Assembly: GCA_041399205.1 (NCBI GenBank)
Contig: JAWKTK010000018.1
Location: forward strand, 62,001-126,000
DNA: 64,000 nucleotides
Reading direction: 5' to 3'
DNA from: JAGQOZ01 sp041399205
Lineage (GTDB): Bacteria; Planctomycetota; Planctomycetia; Pirellulales; Pirellulaceae
Positions 7,471 to 15,358 of the stretch are shown in pieces (the stretch's first letter is position 1; the number at the start of each line of letters is the position of its first letter). Below the pieces are notes generated by a model. The model had not been told where the DNA came from and searched no databases. It was given only the letters and a program-made list of their open reading frames with translations. The position numbers and the translations under genes were made by a program.

Positions 7471-9021
7471 ATGTTGTTGTTGGCAAACACCACCGAAGTC
7501 TCGCTGGGAGTCACGTTGCTGTTTTCGTTGCTGTTGGTCGGACTAATCAGCTGCTTGGCGTTAGAAGAAAAGATTCACGCCAAGAAGTCCGTGATAGCCG
7601 GTTCGTTCGCAGTTGTTTGCCTCTTGTTAGGCGCCGCATTCCACATCCTTCCGTTTGGGCGTGTCGTGGTAGGAAGCTATCAACCGGCCAACTTTGAAGA
7701 AGTGGAAGGTGACTATGTGGAACCAGATGGCGACCGCGTACATGTGGATGTGGAATCGATATCTGACCAATCAGATCCTGACACAACAACACCATCCGAA
7801 TCGGCGCACGAAGCACATCAAGCACATCACGCATTGCATGTGGATGGGCACGAAGTTTCCATGCCCGTCTACATCCCTGCCATCGACTGGGGCGTGATTG
7901 CCATTATTTTAGGCTCCAGCTTGTTTGTGGACATCACCAGCCGGTCGGGCTTGTTCACATGGATTGCCATTCGAGTGACCAAATTGTCCAAAGGCGATCC
8001 TCTGCTGTTGTTAATTGCGTACGCCATCATGACCGTTGTGTTTTCGGCCGTACTAAACAATGTGACAGCCATGATCATTGTCGGTTCGTTAACGGCGGTT
8101 TCGCTGAGTCGGTTGGCGCGAAAGGAATTGCTGTTGGGATTCTTGTTAATCGAAGGACTGCTGACCAACGTGGGAGGCCTGTTAACGCTGATCAGTTCCG
8201 TACCGAACATCATCGTCGGCACGGCGGCCAACATCAGCTTTGTGACGTTTTTCTTGCGAGCAGCACCGTACGTGGTGGTCGCCACCATGGCAACATTGGT
8301 AATGGGCGCTTGGGTGTTCAAAGTGCGGCGGCTGAGCACGGAAGCGGAGAAACAAGAAGCGTTGCAATTGGTTGCCGGGTTTGATGAAAACGACGGCATT
8401 CAAAGTGTGATGTTTTTTCGCTTTGGCGCCATCATGCTAGGTTTGTTCATTGCTGTTATTGCCACTACATCGGTGCTGCCTCTGATAAGTGATTTGGAGA
8501 TGGGGTTTGTCGCATTGGCATTCGCGGCGGTGATGTTGTGGAGATACAAGTCTGATGTGGATCAGTTCTATAAGGCAGTTGACTGGGACCTGCTAGGTTT
8601 CTTTATGGCACTGTTTGTCGTGATCAATGTCATGGAGCACGCCAAGGTGCTGGATTTGATTGGCGTGGGCGTTGCAAAAATCATCGACTGGGGAGATATC
8701 GGCGGTACGGCAACCGTTTTGATTTCGGCAGCTGGTTTTAGCTCGGTCACGGACAACATTCCGTTGGCGGCCATGCTGGCCAAGATCTTAAGCAGTTTAG
8801 GAACGCCCGATTCGTCCGCGCTGTGGTGGTCAGTAATCTTCGGCGCCAACCTGGGCGGCAATATCACTCCGATCGGCTCCGCATCGACACTTGTCGCCGT
8901 CACGATTATTCATAAAAACGAATTAGAAATGAGCTTTGGCAAATTCGTCAAAATCGCCGCTCCATTCGCGCTACTACACCTGGCGTTGGCAACGGCCTAT
9001 GTCTTGCTGTTTCTTCGCTGA
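7471..9021 (+). CDS. NhaD/ArsB-type (SLC13-fold) ion transporter
   Basis: About 516 residues with roughly 12 membrane segments. Diagnostic stretches include AVLNNVTAMIIVGSLTAV, LLTNVGGLLTLISSVPNIIV and, near the C-terminus, FSSVTDNIPLAAMLAKIL and GANLGGNITPIGSASTLVAV, the paired T/S-N-x-P and GGN-x-TPIG re-entrant motifs of the ion transporter superfamily. These point to a sodium/proton antiporter of the NhaD type or a related anion exporter. I start at the ATG at 7471, behind AGGGAATGGAG, rather than the TTG 57 bases upstream. An unusual His-rich loop (HEAHQAHHALHVDGHE, about residues 110-126) lies after the second membrane segment and could bind metal or act as a pH sensor. Probably cotranscribed with the upstream Usp gene. 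Confidence 0.85.
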   Translation: MLLLANTTEVSLGVTLLFSLLLVGLISCLALEEKIHAKKSVIAGSFAVVCLLLGAAFHILPFGRVVVGSYQPANFEEVEGDYVEPDGDRVHVDVESISDQSDPDTTTPSESAHEAHQAHHALHVDGHEVSMPVYIPAIDWGVIAIILGSSLFVDITSRSGLFTWIAIRVTKLSKGDPLLLLIAYAIMTVVFSAVLNNVTAMIIVGSLTAVSLSRLARKELLLGFLLIEGLLTNVGGLLTLISSVPNIIVGTAANISFVTFFLRAAPYVVVATMATLVMGAWVFKVRRLSTEAEKQEALQLVAGFDENDGIQSVMFFRFGAIMLGLFIAVIATTSVLPLISDLEMGFVALAFAAVMLWRYKSDVDQFYKAVDWDLLGFFMALFVVINVMEHAKVLDLIGVGVAKIIDWGDIGGTATVLISAAGFSSVTDNIPLAAMLAKILSSLGTPDSSALWWSVIFGANLGGNITPIGSASTLVAVTIIHKNELEMSFGKFVKIAAPFALLHLALATAYVLLFLR

Positions 9022-9528
9022 AAGGATGCTGGAGCGAATGGAGTCGTGTCGCATTTGTTCGCTGCGCCGTCTCCGCAAGAATCGGTCGTTCGCTGCCTTG
9101 ATTGCTCGACTTAGAGAGAGTGCCGAATTGCTTTCGGATCCGCGCGTAAGCGGACAACTTCTTTTCGGTACCTAGCCGAGGCGGACAGACGCTTCTTTGC
9201 GCGTCGAATCAGACTGTTCACACCATCGCTTGCGTTACAAAACCGTACGTCGTTTCCGTTGTTGTCATCTGATCTTTTTCAGTTGCGTCAGGCGGACGAC
9301 ATTGAATGGTCCCGCGACACGTCTGCCCCCACGGAGTATGCATAGCCCAAAGCGGTCCAAGTCTCAATCCGCTGTTTTGGACTCGTGGCCTCCCACGTTG
9401 CGTACGTGGGATCCGTGGCGGCGAAATTGACTTCGCTGGCCGTCGGAACACAGGGCGTACGCGACGCGATAAATTCGCACTGGGTCTAGCTTATCGGCAA
9501 GGGACAGCTCGTCAGAGCCGTCCCCCAA
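9022..9528. other. intergenic region, nothing recognised
   Basis: Convergent space between the transporter gene (plus) and the ankyrin gene (minus). A short hairpin CCCACGT-TGCGT-ACGTGGG occurs at 9392-9410 without a T-run. Open frames on both strands lack ribosome binding sites and family resemblance. No RNA gene recognised. Confidence 0.35.
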
Positions 9529-9930
9529 CTACGAAGCGTTTTCTGGTTCGGCATGACGTTGCTGCCATTCCTTGAGCAAATGTTTTTGCTTGGCATGTCG
9601 CGCGTAATCCATGGCACTTTTGCCTTTGAGATTCTTGTGGTGCACATTGGCTCCGGCTTGTTCTAACAATCGAACAATGTCCCAGAAGCCTCGACCTGCC
9701 GCCAAGTTGATGGCCGTACTGTCATCCTTGGTAATGTGATTTACATTCGCATGGTGATTCAGCAAAAGCTGGACCGCTTGCAGATGCCCATGAAATGCGG
9801 CGTGCATGATGGGTGTCCATTCTTCCACCACGGAATCTACCTTGACGTTCTTGTCCAGCAACTCCTGGATTCGCTTGACATCACCTCGATCAGCTGCGTC
9901 AATTAACGCTTTCTTTAGTCCTCGACTCAT
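9529..9930 (-). CDS. ankyrin-repeat protein
   Basis: The roughly 133-residue product is almost entirely ankyrin repeats: four units of about 33 residues, recognisable from LIDAADRGDVKRIQELLDKN, TPIMHAAFHGHLQAVQLLLN, TAINLAAGRGFWDIVRLLEQ and KSAMDYARHAKQKHLLKEW. No signal peptide or second domain is present, so it is likely a small cytosolic binding protein. I prefer the start MSRGLKKALIDAAD because the repeats begin directly after it; an upstream in-frame ATG would add 11 residues. Partner unknown. It stands alone. Confidence 0.8.
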   Translation of the reverse strand: MSRGLKKALIDAADRGDVKRIQELLDKNVKVDSVVEEWTPIMHAAFHGHLQAVQLLLNHHANVNHITKDDSTAINLAAGRGFWDIVRLLEQAGANVHHKNLKGKSAMDYARHAKQKHLLKEWQQRHAEPENAS

Positions 9931-10146
9931 CGCTCTACACGACACTTGCAACTTTGGGATCAATGGATCCTGTCAGCTACGGCTAACGCAACCGAGCCAT
10001 CTGGGGACCCGACGGAATTAACATTTCTGGCAATGGAACATTATATTCGTTGCTGCCAATTTTTGCTAAATATCGGATCGAAAGAGTCGAAAAATTGCAC
10101 AAGCTCCTTCGTTTTTGTGCTGGCTCGTTCACCGCCAAAATAGACA

Positions 10147-10173
10147 GAAGCCAGTTCGCCGCGAACTGGCTTC
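10147..10173 (-). terminator. intrinsic terminator downstream of PEP-CTERM gene
   Basis: A perfect 12-bp stem (GAAGCCAGTTCG with its complement, loop of 3) lies 34 bases past the stop codon of the PEP-CTERM gene. Read on the minus strand it is followed by TGTCTATTTTGG, a weak T-rich tail. This fits a factor-independent terminator for the leftward transcript. Confidence 0.65.
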
Positions 10174-10206
10174 AAGGAATTCACCTGGAAATGGCGATTT
10201 TTGCCG

Positions 10207-12177
10207 CTATCGGCGTCGTCGCAGCAAGCCCCATGTCAGCAAGACGGCTAGTGGCAATGCCATGACACCGTGCGGTTCCGGAACCGCGGAAACGGCTCCT
10301 TTGGGCCCGATTTCAAACCCGCCGTCGGAGAACGCCGCCACAAAATCACTGGTTCCAAAGACTCCGTCGCCGTTCCAGTCGCCTTGTCCCCAAGTCGCGG
10401 GCTGGCCCGTTTCAAACTTGCCATCGGTGAACACGGCAACAAAATCCGAACTGTTGAATTCGCCGTCCAGATTAGCGTCGCCCAAATACGTGTTACGCAA
10501 TTGGGAAATCCAGACGGTGCGATCTTCGCCGTTGACCAGACCATCGGAAGTGAGGTCAAAAGCCGAATCGTTCGAACCGGCCAAGGCGATGCCGGTCAAT
10601 TGATCAATGTCGGCCGCATCCAACGCTCCGCTGCCATCGAAGTCGCCCAGCAAACCGCCAGAAATCATCAGACGAACCAACGAATCCGTGACCTGGACAT
10701 CCCAAGTGCGATCGTCGGGAAGAGCCGGCAGAGTCACTTCGCTGAAGTTGACGCCTTCGATTTGGCTGGCTGCAAGGATGTCATAGGTCTCGCCGCCTCG
10801 AGGAGTATAGCCATCGAATTCGACGACCAGATTGCCGTTTTCAATCATCGCACTTTCACCAACCACAATCGTGGAATGAGACGAACCGGTAATCACAGCG
10901 TGCAGCGTCGCGGTACCCAAAGCGGGATCGCCGAATCCGTCCATCGCCATGCGCAAATTGCCGTTGATCTGAACCGTGGCGTCGGGGCCTCGGACTTTCA
11001 ATGTCGATTCGGCCAAATCGCCAACGCCGTTGGTCATGTTCAAATCTTGCTGGATCACAAACGACGCACTGTCCCTGACTTCAATTACGGTGATGCCACC
11101 AGCCGCCGCCGTCGCACCTCGGTTATTGCCACCCGAGATCGACAGGCCGCTCCATTCGCTGTCTTCCAAATCGCTGTCAATTGACATGGAAGCGTTGTCC
11201 GAAAGCGTAATGTAGGTTTCGCCATCCGCGTTTTCCGAAAGATGAGACGTACGCTGCGGTCCGCCCGACGATCCGGTGACCGTGGCTACGCCCAGATTTG
11301 GTTCGGCAAAATTAAAAACGTCAAAGACGTGGAATTGACCATTTCCAGAAACATTGATCGTGCTGATGCCGGCACGCTGCTGCAGAGTTCGAGCGTAAAT
11401 GCGTCCGCTGTCGGCGACTGTGACTTCGGAAACGTGGCTGCCACCTGAACTAAGAGTGAGGTAGCCTTCGTTGGTTCGCCCGTTGACGGAATCACCGGGA
11501 TCGGCACTGTTTCCGGTAACCAACAACGCGTTGCCCAGTACATCAATAATGGCGGTGCCCGAAGCACTAATGCCACTGCCCACGGTCATCACTGCATTGC
11601 CGTCCATTCGCAAAGCTCCGTGGCCATCTGTTCCGTCGGCAATCTTCAGATCGTCGGAAATGCGAAACAGCGAATTGCCGTGCATGATCAATTTGCCCAG
11701 CGACTCTTCCGGCACGCTCTTGCCCACGTCAAAATCTTTGCCCGAACCGTCCGTATCAAATCCGGCGTTGTTTCCGCCCAAAGGATCATCGTACAGAACC
11801 GTCGAATTTCCGTTCAAAGTCCAGCTGGCCGAATCAAACGCAGCGTCACCGACGGAACTTTCCACTCCGGAAATATCGGCCGCAATAACAATGGTGCCGC
11901 CGTTTTGCACCAAGTGACCAGGCCCATCAAAGACACCCAGTTGAATGCCACCCACTTCAAGCGTTTCCAGCGATGCCGGCAGCACGACTGGCAAGTTACT
12001 GCCTCCGTCCACCAACGCAATGGCTTCGGGATCTTGGGGAATTCCGTCCGACCAATTTCCAGCATTGAAATAATCATTGTCCACGGCGCCGGACCATTGA
12101 GACTGCGCCCAAGTGGTGCTCAGCATCCCCATCCAACAAGACGCAATCAACAATATCCGGAGACGTTTCATCTTCAC
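10207..12177 (-). CDS. PEP-CTERM surface protein with beta-helix and dockerin-like repeats
   Basis: The 656-residue protein has a signal peptide (MKMKRLRILLIASCWMGMLS...TWAQ), a long Gly/Asn/Ser/Thr-rich region of short repeats typical of autotransporter-like beta-helices (residues about 30-490), then two calcium-loop dockerin-like modules (DFDGSGALDAADIDQL with DLTSDGLVNGED, and GDANLDGEFNSSDFVAVF with GDWNGDGVFGTSDFVAAF). It ends with a PEP-CTERM sorting tag: VPEP, a hydrophobic stretch and RRRR. Proteins with this tag are handled by exosortase and displayed or released at the cell surface. The second dockerin-like module is nearly the same as the C-terminal module of the giant protein at 28-33.6 kb. 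Ligand unknown. Confidence 0.85.
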   Translation of the reverse strand: MKMKRLRILLIASCWMGMLSTTWAQSQWSGAVDNDYFNAGNWSDGIPQDPEAIALVDGGSNLPVVLPASLETLEVGGIQLGVFDGPGHLVQNGGTIVIAADISGVESSVGDAAFDSASWTLNGNSTVLYDDPLGGNNAGFDTDGSGKDFDVGKSVPEESLGKLIMHGNSLFRISDDLKIADGTDGHGALRMDGNAVMTVGSGISASGTAIIDVLGNALLVTGNSADPGDSVNGRTNEGYLTLSSGGSHVSEVTVADSGRIYARTLQQRAGISTINVSGNGQFHVFDVFNFAEPNLGVATVTGSSGGPQRTSHLSENADGETYITLSDNASMSIDSDLEDSEWSGLSISGGNNRGATAAAGGITVIEVRDSASFVIQQDLNMTNGVGDLAESTLKVRGPDATVQINGNLRMAMDGFGDPALGTATLHAVITGSSHSTIVVGESAMIENGNLVVEFDGYTPRGGETYDILAASQIEGVNFSEVTLPALPDDRTWDVQVTDSLVRLMISGGLLGDFDGSGALDAADIDQLTGIALAGSNDSAFDLTSDGLVNGEDRTVWISQLRNTYLGDANLDGEFNSSDFVAVFTDGKFETGQPATWGQGDWNGDGVFGTSDFVAAFSDGGFEIGPKGAVSAVPEPHGVMALPLAVLLTWGLLRRRR

Positions 12178-12345
12178 CTCGCACTTTTTCTAGATTTCAC
12201 TTTTCATAGTTGCCATTCAGTGACGTTTGGAGCAACTTCCAATTCGCGTGGACGGTAGCATATCCCATGGCGTGCAGCGAAACAATCAATTCCGTGGCGG
12301 AGCAAGATTTATTCGAACTGAAAATCTCCGATTCGAGCAAAGAAC

Positions 12346-12369
12346 AAGGCCGACATGGCAGTCGACCTT
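12346..12369 (-). terminator. intrinsic terminator downstream of PDZ gene
   Basis: On the minus strand AAGGTCGAC, a 6-base loop and GTCGGCCTT form a 9-bp stem with one T-G pair, followed by GTTCTTTG. It lies 38 bases after the stop codon of the PDZ gene and plausibly ends the sigma / anti-sigma / PDZ transcript. Confidence 0.55.
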
Positions 12370-12406
12370 GAAGTTTCAGCAAAGCGTTTCGATCGCATTC
12401 TGCGGA

Positions 12407-13395
12407 TTACTGATCCGACTTCAATTGTTCAATCTGCTTCTGCAATTCGCGAACCTGATTTTCCAGCTGGTCAATCCGATCTTCTTTGGCAGAAGAATCC
12501 ACATCCACATCCGCGTCCGCTTCCGCATGCAATTCCACTCGCTGGTTGCCCGGAAGTAGATCCTGCACTTTGGCTCGAAACTGTTTTGGCAACGCACCTA
12601 GACCTTGCGACTTGCCTAAGAATCGTTCCGCCCACGGACGAATGTCTTCGGGAAGCTGGTCCAGCGAATTTTCGTCTACTTCATACGTCTTGCCGTCCTT
12701 TTCGATTTTGATCTGCGCCGGGCCATCATCTTCTCGTTTAACGGAAACGCTCATGTTCCCGGGAAAGTCCATTTCATCTTCCAGAACCATGCCGGGTCCA
12801 AAAATTGAAACCCCATGCCACCTGGCTGTTGCTCCATCAGTCGGCGAATTTCTTCCATCATGCGAGGATTCATGCCGGGTGCCAGCTGCAGGTCTTCCGC
12901 AAACTGCATTTGCGGTCGCTTTTCCGGCGTGACTTCCAACTCCAGAGACTCGTCGCCGCGTTTCACGGTCAGCTTCATGGCTTCCGAACCGTGTTCTTGC
13001 ACGGCCTGAATCAATTGCGGTACGGCGGTTAGATCTTCATCGCCAATCTTGACAATACGATCTCCTTCTTGCAAACCGGCTTTGGCGGCGGGCGAACCAT
13101 CCATGACGCCCATCACTTCGACCCCTTCGCTGATTTCGGCATCTTCACCGAGCGTTTCATCGGCGGGCTGACACTGGACGCCAATCCAAAACGCATTGGT
13201 GTTTGCACCGCGTCGCACAAAGAACTGCGGACCGCTGTCTTCGTCTATCCACAGTTGCACCGGACCGCTGGTTTGAATGCGGCGAATCCGTTTTGGTTCA
13301 GTCTGATCCTGCTGGTCCGCTCGCGCCGCCGCAACGCAGCAACCGACCAACAACACTCCATTCACGATGTAACGCAACCCATCTGAAATTTTCAT
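12407..13395 (-). CDS. secreted PDZ-domain protein, apparent -1 frameshift
   Basis: Two overlapping frames make one protein of about 329 residues. The first part (from MKISDGLRYIVNG, behind GAGGAG) has a signal peptide, then a PDZ domain at about residues 60-150, with MDGSPAAKAGLQEGDRIVKI as the carboxylate-loop and core. The frame stops at 12751, but the other frame continues with FGPGMVLEDEMDFPGN, an acidic/basic region and a C-terminal coiled coil (EDRIDQLENQVRELQKQIEQ). Joining needs one extra T in a TTTTT run (plus-strand AAAAA at 12800-12804). One missing base is the simplest reason; ribosomal slippage is possible but less likely. Its place downstream of an ECF sigma and anti-sigma gene recalls envelope-stress systems in which PDZ proteins sense misfolded exported proteins. 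Confidence 0.75.
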
Positions 13396-13476
13396 ACTAC
13401 TTCTCCTCAAATTGTACGAATCGCGCCGCACCTAATGACACTATCGTGACACAACAGAAAACTAGGTGAACAACCA

Positions 13477-14235
13477 CTACTGATACGCATCAAAATCAAC
13501 GCGAACGTTACCAATCGGCACTACTACTCGCCGCCCATCCTCCATTTGCACGGGCAAGTATTGGCTTTCGCGAACCACTCGTCCATGCCGCTCCAAGCCT
13601 CGTAGCAACCGAGGAATCGAATCGGCTTCTTCGTTGGACGGCGTCTGCAACCAACGTTCGATTTCCATCAACGGGATTTCCACTTTGCGGAAACCTTGCT
13701 GATTTTCCATCGGCACCAATAAGGGCAACGAACCGGTGCTCGGGCGAGCAGAACCGACCAACGTTTCTCCGCCGGGAATGCCGGATTTGGCGACGTTAGA
13801 ATTGATGGAATTCGGAACGCTCGGATCCTGATTGAACGAATTGACGAAGGAACCAAATCCAAATCCCAGACTCAGCGACACCAACACGGCTGCCGCCATC
13901 CCCATGTAGTTCATCATTCGTTTCCACGGCCAGCCTGTAGCACCGGCCGGCGAATGCAACACTGGCAAACCCGTCGGTGTCAGAGGTGACACACTTTTGT
14001 CACTATAAGGAGCCAGCGAATTTGCCGAATGCATTTCTTGCAAACCCCACAGAGCGTCCTGCAAGTCATGGGACCAAGTCTGCGCTTCGACGTACGAAAG
14101 AGCCAAGCTGCGCCACCAATCGGGATTCTCTTCGCATTGACGCAGCAGCGAATCTCGCTCTGCATCGGTCAATTCGCCATCAACCAAGCGGTCCATCAGT
14201 TCCAAAAGTTCTGTCGGTGGAATTCGTTCGTTCAT
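13477..14235 (-). CDS. membrane-bound anti-sigma factor-like protein
   Basis: The 252-residue protein overlaps the end of the ECF sigma gene by four bases (ATGA), so the two are translationally coupled. Residues 1-60 (LMDRLVDGELTDAERDSLLR...) have the helical opening seen in planctomycete anti-sigma factors, where 'DGELt..e...ll' is common. A single membrane segment (MGMAAAVLVSLSLGFGFGSF) lies near residue 110, followed by a roughly 120-residue outer domain that ends with VVVPIGNVRVDFDAYQ. No zinc-binding H-x3-C-x2-C is seen, so it is not of the ZAS class in its usual form. Inferred role: hold the sigma factor at the membrane and release it on an envelope signal. Confidence 0.75.
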   Translation of the reverse strand: MNERIPPTELLELMDRLVDGELTDAERDSLLRQCEENPDWWRSLALSYVEAQTWSHDLQDALWGLQEMHSANSLAPYSDKSVSPLTPTGLPVLHSPAGATGWPWKRMMNYMGMAAAVLVSLSLGFGFGSFVNSFNQDPSVPNSINSNVAKSGIPGGETLVGSARPSTGSLPLLVPMENQQGFRKVEIPLMEIERWLQTPSNEEADSIPRLLRGLERHGRVVRESQYLPVQMEDGRRVVVPIGNVRVDFDAYQ

Positions 14236-14804
14236 GATTGACTCTCGATCACGTTCAGGGCCGCCAGTTCGGTTCGCAGTTTCGCTCGAGCTCGATGCAA
14301 GCGAGATTCCACGGCGCTGTGGCTGATCCCCACGTGTTCCGCAATTTGATGGTAGCTCCAGTTCTCGGTGTATTTCAACAGTAACAATTCCGCGTCCTTC
14401 TCTGGCAAGTTATCCATGGCTTGCCGAATCAACTTGCGACGTTCGCTGGCCAACAACCAGCCCAATGGATCTACGGGTTCGCGTCGTTCCAGCAACGGCT
14501 GGCCGCGTTCCGCATAGTTCTGCTCCAGCTTGCGTTTGCGACCCAACTTGCGGCGATACAGCAACGACTGACGTATCGCCAATTGGTACAGCCAAGCGCC
14601 CACTTTGCTAGCGTCCTGCAGCGGTGATTTCTGAGCGATCGCGGCGGTGGCCACCTCCTGAAAAATCTCTTCCACCGCCTGCGGTTCGCCACACCTGGCG
14701 CGAATCACCGTGCGCAACCACCGCCCGTTCCGCTCTAATTCCAGCGGCCAGTCCATTCGCGGGGTGCCATCTTTCTGGCTGGGTATCGCGTTTTCGTCGC
14801 TCAT
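14232..14804 (-). CDS. ECF RNA polymerase sigma factor
   Basis: About 190 residues from the start MSDENAIPSQKDG; an upstream ATG would add 27 low-complexity residues. Region 2 is seen as PQAVEEIFQEVATAAI and KVGAWLYQLAIRQSLLYRRK, and region 4 as NLPEKDAELLLLKYTENWSY followed by the helix-turn-helix HQIAEHVGISHSAVESRLHR. Sigma region 3 is absent, as in ECF (group IV) factors. It directs RNA polymerase to a stress- or surface-related regulon, presumably including its own operon. Coupled to the anti-sigma gene and followed by the PDZ gene. Confidence 0.9.
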   Translation of the reverse strand: MSDENAIPSQKDGTPRMDWPLELERNGRWLRTVIRARCGEPQAVEEIFQEVATAAIAQKSPLQDASKVGAWLYQLAIRQSLLYRRKLGRKRKLEQNYAERGQPLLERREPVDPLGWLLASERRKLIRQAMDNLPEKDAELLLLKYTENWSYHQIAEHVGISHSAVESRLHRARAKLRTELAALNVIESQS

Positions 14805-15061
14805 GATCACAGGAAAGTTACCGTCTGTCCGCTCATCTTTCAGAAAAAATGAGCCGCTCGGTTCGAATTCTGTACGAACCGCCAATTCGCACCAACATCC
14901 ACGCGGTTCGATTGCTTGGATTGATACGAAAATAACGACGCCAAGGTCCTGCGAATTCTCGGCACCAGGATGGGTAAAGCTAGAAACTCGCTATTGCGGT
15001 GGTTTTGAGTTGAGCAAAGTTCCTTTCCGCACGGCGATGGTCCTGGCCCCACCCAGCTTGC

Positions 15062-15358
15062 CGTACTCGTCCACTACGGATTCAAGGACTCGTCACCTCG
15101 TCCATTACGGATTCTAGGACTCGTCACCTCGTCCATTACGGATTCAGGACTCGTCACCTCGTCCACTACGATTCTAGGACTCGTCACCTCGTCCATTACG
15201 GATTCAAGGACTCGTCACCTCGTCCACTACGGATTCTAGGACTCGTCACCTCGTCCACTACGGATTCTAGGACTCGTCACCTCGTCCATTACGGATTCAA
15301 GGACTCGTCACCTCGTCCATTACGGTTTCAGGACTCGTCACCTCGTCCATTACGGATT
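15062..15358. repeat. tandem array, nine copies of a 30/31-bp repeat
   Basis: The core GGACTCGTCACCTCGTCC starts at 15086, 15117, 15147, 15177, 15208, 15239, 15270, 15301 and 15331, separated by a short spacer of form AYTACGGATTCWA that varies only slightly. A decayed tenth copy lies at about 15064. The array ends exactly at the stop codon of the helicase gene (the TAG lies inside a repeat spacer). The same core occurs at 41.8-42.0 kb and 44.8-45.0 kb. Spacers are too short and too alike for CRISPR. No protein-coding role is likely. Confidence 0.9.

Noticed and set aside
10270..11184. A 304-codon plus-strand open frame
   Set aside because: It is antisense to the PEP-CTERM gene and has no family resemblance; the low stop density follows from codon use of the real gene.
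12780..12820. Programmed -1 ribosomal frameshifting in the PDZ gene
   Set aside because: The slip site A-TTT-TTG is weak and the same kind of break occurs in dcd and motA, so a missing base is the simpler reading. Not fully excluded.
15062..15358. The tandem array as a CRISPR
   Set aside because: The intervals between cores are 12-13 bases and almost the same in every copy; no cas genes are nearby.
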